Shown here: positions 60,446-64,000 of the stretch, piece by piece
Position numbering within the stretch: position 1 is the first letter of the stretch
How the letters are laid out: the number at the start of each line of letters is the position of its first letter
Origin: Duganella sacchari
GTDB lineage: Bacteria; Pseudomonadota; Gammaproteobacteria; Burkholderiales; Burkholderiaceae_D
Direction of reading: 5' to 3'
Assembly: GCF_900143065.1 (NCBI RefSeq)
Contig: NZ_FRCX01000010.1
Coordinates: 124,001-188,000 of the forward strand
DNA length: 64,000 bases
Notes under the pieces: generated by a model
What the model saw: the letters and a program-made list of their open reading frames with translations, nothing else
Told to the model about the DNA's origin: nothing
Database searches by the model: none
Position numbers and translations under genes: made by a program

Positions 60446-61975
60446 ATGAAAAAATGCAGTAATGCCCAGCACCCGCATTGCACTTACTGGGTCTTGCCTG
60501 GAGCGCAAACTTGCGAAGGCGGTCACGCCCAAGCAGAGCCTTCCAGCTTTGACCTGCTGAGCGCCTTGCGCACTACCCGTGCCGCCTCCCCGGCCACGGC
60601 GCTGGATGCCGTCCCTGCTGCGCAAGCCGCCCCGTCCAACTACGCCAGGCCACTGCAACGCGCTCACGCCGAGCGCCCGCAATTGCACATCAGCGGCTTT
60701 GATCCACGCGCGGCCGGCGGCCGTCAGACGCTCAAGATGGAACTGCGCGGCATGCCGGACGCCTGCGCGCCGCAACTGACGCTGCAACTGCAATCCGACC
60801 TGATTCCCAACGGCGCTTCTCGCCAGCACTTCGTGCGCGCGGTCGGCGGCGAATGGCGCCCGGTGTTTGTCGAGTTCTCGTCGCGCGGCAAGGAGCATGG
60901 CCAGTACCAGATCAGCATTGAGCTGCTCAGCGAGCACACCGGTATGGCGGCGCGTAAATGGGTGTGCACCTTCGTCATCCTGGTGCCACGCCTGGATGCG
61001 ACCCTGACCGAAATCCACCGCATCTTCCTCAGCACGCACAAAAACGTGCGCGTGATGGCGGATGACGCCTCCATCGCCCGCGTCAGCGCGCAAGGCGGCG
61101 ACAGCCTGGATATCGACGTCACCGCCCGCAACGCGGGCATCGCCCATCTGGACCTGAATGCGCCAGCCGGTAAAGTGGACCTGGGCTTCTCCACCATCGC
61201 GTGGGATGAAGACCTGATTGAAATCGACATGCCGCAAGCTGCGGCGGTGCATCCGCATCCAAGCCAGGCCGCTTCGCTGGTCAATGCCGCGCCGGAAGCC
61301 GGTGCGCAGCGCCAGATCCGCCTGTTCGCAATGGACGACTGCGTCATCGGCCGTTTCGAACTGGTCGATCCGGAATCCGACGTGCTGCTGACCCACTACA
61401 CCGCCGACGGCCAGGAAACCAATGGCCTGACGCGCCGGCTGTCGGGCCGCCATGCCATCATCCGCCGCTCGGGCCAGGGGTTTGAGATTGAAGACGTCTC
61501 GCGCTACGGCATCCTGCTGGATGGCGTGTGGCCGGGCAAGCACAAGCCGGCCGCGCTGCGCCTCGGCATGCGTATCGAATTCAGCGCGAGCATCAAAGGC
61601 ATCGTGACCTTGTCGGTGTCGGCCATCATGCCGCATGGCGTGATCCTGCACCGCGTGGACCATGGCGCCAATGCAGAGAGCTTCTACCTGCTGGCGCCCA
61701 ATACCCATCCGGGCTATCCGGTGAAGGCGTTTGCCGCCGCGCCCCATGCGGCTGCACTGCCGCTGCTGTTCCACCGCGACGGCGGCTTCTGGCATCTCGA
61801 TCAGCTGACCGGCAAGGAAACCGCGCTGGCGCCGACCGTCTCGCTGGATAAGTTGAGCCGCGTGCCAGGCCACACCCGCTTCGCCAGCGATGCGTACCCG
61901 GAACACTGGATCATCCGCACCGGCGCCAACGACATCTACAGCACGGTGGCGGCGAACGCCATGTCCACCGCCTGA
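60446..61975 (+). CDS. FHA domain protein with N-terminal zinc-ribbon-like motif
   Basis: This is a 509-residue soluble protein. The N-terminus has Cys/His spacing of a small zinc ribbon: C4, H9, H11, C12, C23 and H27. A beta-rich middle (about 75-260) has an Ig-like feel. An FHA domain lies at about 290-390: 'CVIGRFELV' (G302-R303) and 'LSGRHAII' (S333, H336) keep the phosphothreonine-binding residues, while the usual late Asn is Tyr ('VSRYGILLDG'). FHA domains bind phosphothreonine, so it is probably the reader of the kinase. The C-terminal 120 residues are unassigned. It closes the cluster and ends 7 bp from the convergent pirin gene. Confidence 0.85.
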   Translation: MKKCSNAQHPHCTYWVLPGAQTCEGGHAQAEPSSFDLLSALRTTRAASPATALDAVPAAQAAPSNYARPLQRAHAERPQLHISGFDPRAAGGRQTLKMELRGMPDACAPQLTLQLQSDLIPNGASRQHFVRAVGGEWRPVFVEFSSRGKEHGQYQISIELLSEHTGMAARKWVCTFVILVPRLDATLTEIHRIFLSTHKNVRVMADDASIARVSAQGGDSLDIDVTARNAGIAHLDLNAPAGKVDLGFSTIAWDEDLIEIDMPQAAAVHPHPSQAASLVNAAPEAGAQRQIRLFAMDDCVIGRFELVDPESDVLLTHYTADGQETNGLTRRLSGRHAIIRRSGQGFEIEDVSRYGILLDGVWPGKHKPAALRLGMRIEFSASIKGIVTLSVSAIMPHGVILHRVDHGANAESFYLLAPNTHPGYPVKAFAAAPHAAALPLLFHRDGGFWHLDQLTGKETALAPTVSLDKLSRVPGHTRFASDAYPEHWIIRTGANDIYSTVAANAMSTA

Positions 61976-61982
61976 ACCTTGC

Positions 61983-62864
61983 TTACGCTGCCGGTTTCTT
62001 CGGCGGCAGCGGAATCCACTCGGTTTCACCCGGCACTTGAGGGAAGCGTTGCGCCTCCCAGTCCTCGCCCGCCTGCACCACGCGCTCCTTGCGCGACGAG
62101 ACGAAGTTCCAGTACATATAGCGATGGCCGTCCAGCGGCTCGCCGCCAATCACCACAAAGCGCGCATCGCTGCCGGCCTTGACCTGGCGTGTGTCCGCAG
62201 TGTTCAGCAGCGCCATGCTGTGCAGGGCCAGTGCGGCGCCATCCACTTCCAGCTCGCCGCTGATCGGATAGATGGCCGCTTCGGCGGGCAGGCCATCCAG
62301 CGCCAGTTGCGCACCGGCTTTCAGGGCCACGTCCAGGTACAGCGTCTGGCTGTAGGTTTGCACGGGCGAGGTCAGGCCGAAAGCGGAGCCGATCAGCACG
62401 CGCACATCGGCGCCATCCAGCTGCAATTCCGGAATGGCGTCGGATGGCGTATGGCAGAAGCCCGGTTCGTCCTCTTCATGCGCGGCCGGCAGCGCAGCCC
62501 ACAGTTGCAGGCCGTGCGTGCGGTGCGGTACGCCGACCAGGTCTTTCGGCGTACGCTCGGAGTGAACGATGCCACGGCCGGCTGTCATCCAGTTGATGGC
62601 GCCCGGTTCAATGCGCTGGTAGGTCCCCAGGCTGTCGCGATGGTCCATCGCGCCTTCAAACAGATAGGTCACCGTGGCCAGGCCGATGTGCGGATGCGGA
62701 CGCACGTCATGGTCGGCATCCACCGGCACATCCACCGGGCCGAAATGGTCGAAGAAAATGAAGGGACCGACTGCCTGCTTCACTGCGGACGGCAAATAGC
62801 GGCGCACCACAAAACCGCCGCCCAGGTCTTTCTCGTGGCCTTTCAGCAGATTCGAAATGGTCAT
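61983..62864 (-). CDS. Pirin family protein
   Basis: This is a 293-residue cupin-fold protein. The metal-site motif region reads 'FIFFDHFGPVDVPVDADHDVRPHPHIGLATVTYLFEGAMDHRDSLG', and 'INWMTAGRGIVHSERTP' completes the pirin pattern. Bacterial pirins include quercetin dioxygenases and metabolic regulators. It follows the OsmC gene by 4 bp on the same strand, and the two probably form a stress-related operon. Confidence 0.92.
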   Translation of the reverse strand: MTISNLLKGHEKDLGGGFVVRRYLPSAVKQAVGPFIFFDHFGPVDVPVDADHDVRPHPHIGLATVTYLFEGAMDHRDSLGTYQRIEPGAINWMTAGRGIVHSERTPKDLVGVPHRTHGLQLWAALPAAHEEDEPGFCHTPSDAIPELQLDGADVRVLIGSAFGLTSPVQTYSQTLYLDVALKAGAQLALDGLPAEAAIYPISGELEVDGAALALHSMALLNTADTRQVKAGSDARFVVIGGEPLDGHRYMYWNFVSSRKERVVQAGEDWEAQRFPQVPGETEWIPLPPKKPAA

Positions 62865-62868
62865 GGCC

Positions 62869-63267
62869 TTATCCCAGTACGGTGGTCACTTCGGTGGTAA
62901 CAGAAGTCATCAGCTTATGGATCGGGCACTTCTGCGCCGCGGCCAGCAGCTCCGCGCGCTGCGCCTCGGTCAGATCGCCGGTGACATGCAGGGTGGCGTT
63001 GAGGCGGTAGATGCCCTGGCGCTCTTCGCTGGCATCGCGCTCCATGCTGACCTCCACATGCTCCAGCGGGATGTTTTTGCGTTTTGCATACCAGACCACG
63101 GTCAGCGCTTTACAGGCGCTCAGCGCGGCGTCGTACAGGTCATGGGGCGATGGGCCGGCGTCGTTGCCGCCTTCCGCTTCCGAGCCGTCGGTGGAGATAA
63201 TGTGATTGCGCACGTGGACGATGTGGCGCATCGGCAGGGATTGATCTCGCAGGGCTTTGATAGTCAT
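62869..63267 (-). CDS. OsmC family peroxiredoxin
   Basis: This is a 132-residue thiol peroxidase-type protein. The two redox cysteines are C52 ('SACKALT') and C114 ('KCPIHK'), in the OsmC/Ohr spacing. The substrate is probably an organic hydroperoxide. The ATG follows an AAGGAA site. An 8-bp inverted repeat (CATTCGGT at 63265-63272, ACCGAATG at 63311-63318) flanks the leader and may be chance. Confidence 0.92.
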   Translation of the reverse strand: MTIKALRDQSLPMRHIVHVRNHIISTDGSEAEGGNDAGPSPHDLYDAALSACKALTVVWYAKRKNIPLEHVEVSMERDASEERQGIYRLNATLHVTGDLTEAQRAELLAAAQKCPIHKLMTSVTTEVTTVLG

Positions 63268-63343
63268 TCGGTATTCCTTGTAGGCGGTGAATCAAGAACC
63301 CACAATGTACACCGAATGAGAGGCTTGTGCTTCTACTAAAAGG

Positions 63344-63628
63344 CTACGCGCCGACCAGCACCATCGAGAAATCCGCACCCGACTGGCGTAGCGCCTTGAG
63401 ACGCGTATGTTCCGGATCGTTGTACCAGGCCTGCGCATATTCGGCCGATGGGAACTCGATCACCACCATCGCCTCCGGCAGCACTGGCGAGCCTTCCAGC
63501 GTTTGCGGCGCGGTTTTCGCCAACAGCTTGCCTCCATGCTTTGCGGTCAGTGCCGGCATATGCGCGCCGTACTCTTTTTGCCATTCCGTGTTGCGCAGGG
63601 TTACGTATCCGATTGCGTATGCTGCCAT
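63344..63628 (-). CDS. DUF1330 family protein
   Basis: This is a 94-residue dimeric ferredoxin-like-fold protein: 'GYVTLRNTEWQKEYGAHMPALTAKHGGKLLAK' and 'VVIEFPSAEYAQAWYNDPEH' are the DUF1330 hallmarks. The ATG at 63628 has a strong AGGAGG upstream. The function is unknown. It is divergent from the LysR gene, a common regulator-target arrangement. Confidence 0.9.
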   Translation of the reverse strand: MAAYAIGYVTLRNTEWQKEYGAHMPALTAKHGGKLLAKTAPQTLEGSPVLPEAMVVIEFPSAEYAQAWYNDPEHTRLKALRQSGADFSMVLVGA

Positions 63629-63729
63629 GATGAACCTCCTGTGATGTGTTTGAGGCTTCATTATCATCACAAGCCGATTCGACATAAATGGACTAGAATT
63701 TCACTCACTCCTAACAAATAGTTTCGAAT

Positions 63730-64000
63730 ATGAGCGACAAGCTACGCAGCATGGAAGTCTTCACGGCAGCGGCGACGGCAGGCAGCTTTGCGGCAGCGGC
63801 GGAAACGCTGGGCATCTCCGCCGTCATGGTGGGCAAGCACGTGCAAGCGCTGGAGCAGCATCTGGGCGCACGCCTCATCGAACGCAGCACCCGCCGCCAG
63901 ACGCTCACCGAAATCGGCGCCGCTTACCTGGAGCGCTGCCACGACGTGCTGGCCAACGTGGCGGCGGCGGACCACGTGGCGGAAAACCTGCGCGCCGAAC
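63730..64000 (+). CDS. LysR family transcriptional regulator (5' part)
   Basis: The first 90 residues are visible before the window ends. They hold the LysR winged helix-turn-helix: 'MEVFTAAATAGSFAAAAETLGISAVMVGKHVQALEQHLGARLIERSTRRQTLTEIG'. The effector domain is outside. It is divergent from the DUF1330 gene and may regulate it. Confidence 0.92.
   Translation, partial: MSDKLRSMEVFTAAATAGSFAAAAETLGISAVMVGKHVQALEQHLGARLIERSTRRQTLTEIGAAYLERCHDVLANVAAADHVAENLRAE

Noticed and set aside
53827..61975. Type VI secretion post-translational control module (PpkA/PppA/Fha)
   Set aside because: Kinase, phosphatase and FHA genes are present, but no Tss/Hcp/VgrG gene is nearby, and the SEDS and SH3 genes do not belong to that module.
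60206..62149. A 647-codon open frame on the minus strand
   Set aside because: It is antisense to the FHA gene and covers parts of the PP2C and pirin genes; no domain is visible.
63265..63318. 8-bp inverted repeat around the OsmC leader as an operator
   Set aside because: The arms are short, one includes the start codon, and the spacing has no helical logic; chance is likely.

Overview
The window is dense, high-GC chromosomal DNA. It suggests a betaproteobacterium of the Oxalobacteraceae type (Massilia, Duganella or a relative). The support is the mix of a PEP-CTERM protein, a DUF1800/DUF1501 pair, a monomeric NADP isocitrate dehydrogenase, a Cache-type chemoreceptor, TolC/multicopper-oxidase copper genes and a secreted GH5 cellulase. 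This placement rests on gene content and style, not on a database match. There are no rRNA genes, CRISPR arrays, prophages or insertion sequences. The only tRNA is a tRNA-Leu(UAA).

Layout. 1-9 kb: a truncated NHL/M23 protein, a serine hydrolase, a candidate small RNA, the DUF1800-DUF1501 pair and the periplasmic protease Prc. 9-13 kb: a chemoreceptor and a copper-delivery set (DUF2946, SCO1, PCuAC) for cytochrome oxidase assembly. 12.6-21.6 kb: a TetR regulator divergent from nine overlapping genes. These encode an FAD oxidoreductase, DUF1365, CFA synthase, a chalcone-isomerase-like protein, an MFS transporter, DUF3833, an SDR, a SnoaL-like protein and an Fe-S photolyase, and look like a membrane-lipid and light/oxidative-stress operon. 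21.6-31.4 kb: an M50-like protein, isocitrate dehydrogenase, a sugar-acid transporter, a hybrid histidine kinase, an alpha/beta hydrolase, and a GH5 cellulase behind two LacI/CelR-like operators. 31.4-43 kb: thymidine kinase, a lone OLD-family ATPase/nuclease, reverse transsulfuration genes, a membrane-anchored HNH-like protein, a penicillin-acylase-family enzyme, a ParB-like protein, a PEP-CTERM protein, and several small or AT-rich orphans beside tRNA-Leu. 43-53.7 kb: an MscS channel, a CLC protein with fluoride-type motifs, a copper oxidase/TolC operon, an M28 peptidase, a GNAT enzyme, a glycine-zipper protein, a decayed alpha/beta hydrolase and a metallo-beta-lactamase-fold enzyme. 53.8-62 kb: a Ser/Thr kinase, a SEDS (FtsW/RodA) protein, an FHA-like protein, an SH3 protein, a PP2C phosphatase and an FHA/zinc-ribbon protein. 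62-64 kb: pirin, OsmC, DUF1330 and the start of a LysR regulator.

The strongest candidate for an undescribed system is the 53.8-62 kb cluster. It joins a reversible Ser/Thr phosphorylation circuit (kinase, phosphatase, FHA readers) to a SEDS glycosyltransferase-like protein carrying an extra, probably periplasmic domain, plus an SH3 protein. It resembles the actinobacterial PknB-RodA-PstP-Fha locus in logic but has no transpeptidase, no PASTA domain and no type VI secretion genes nearby. The second most interesting unit is the TetR-controlled photolyase/CFA operon, in which all eight gene junctions overlap.
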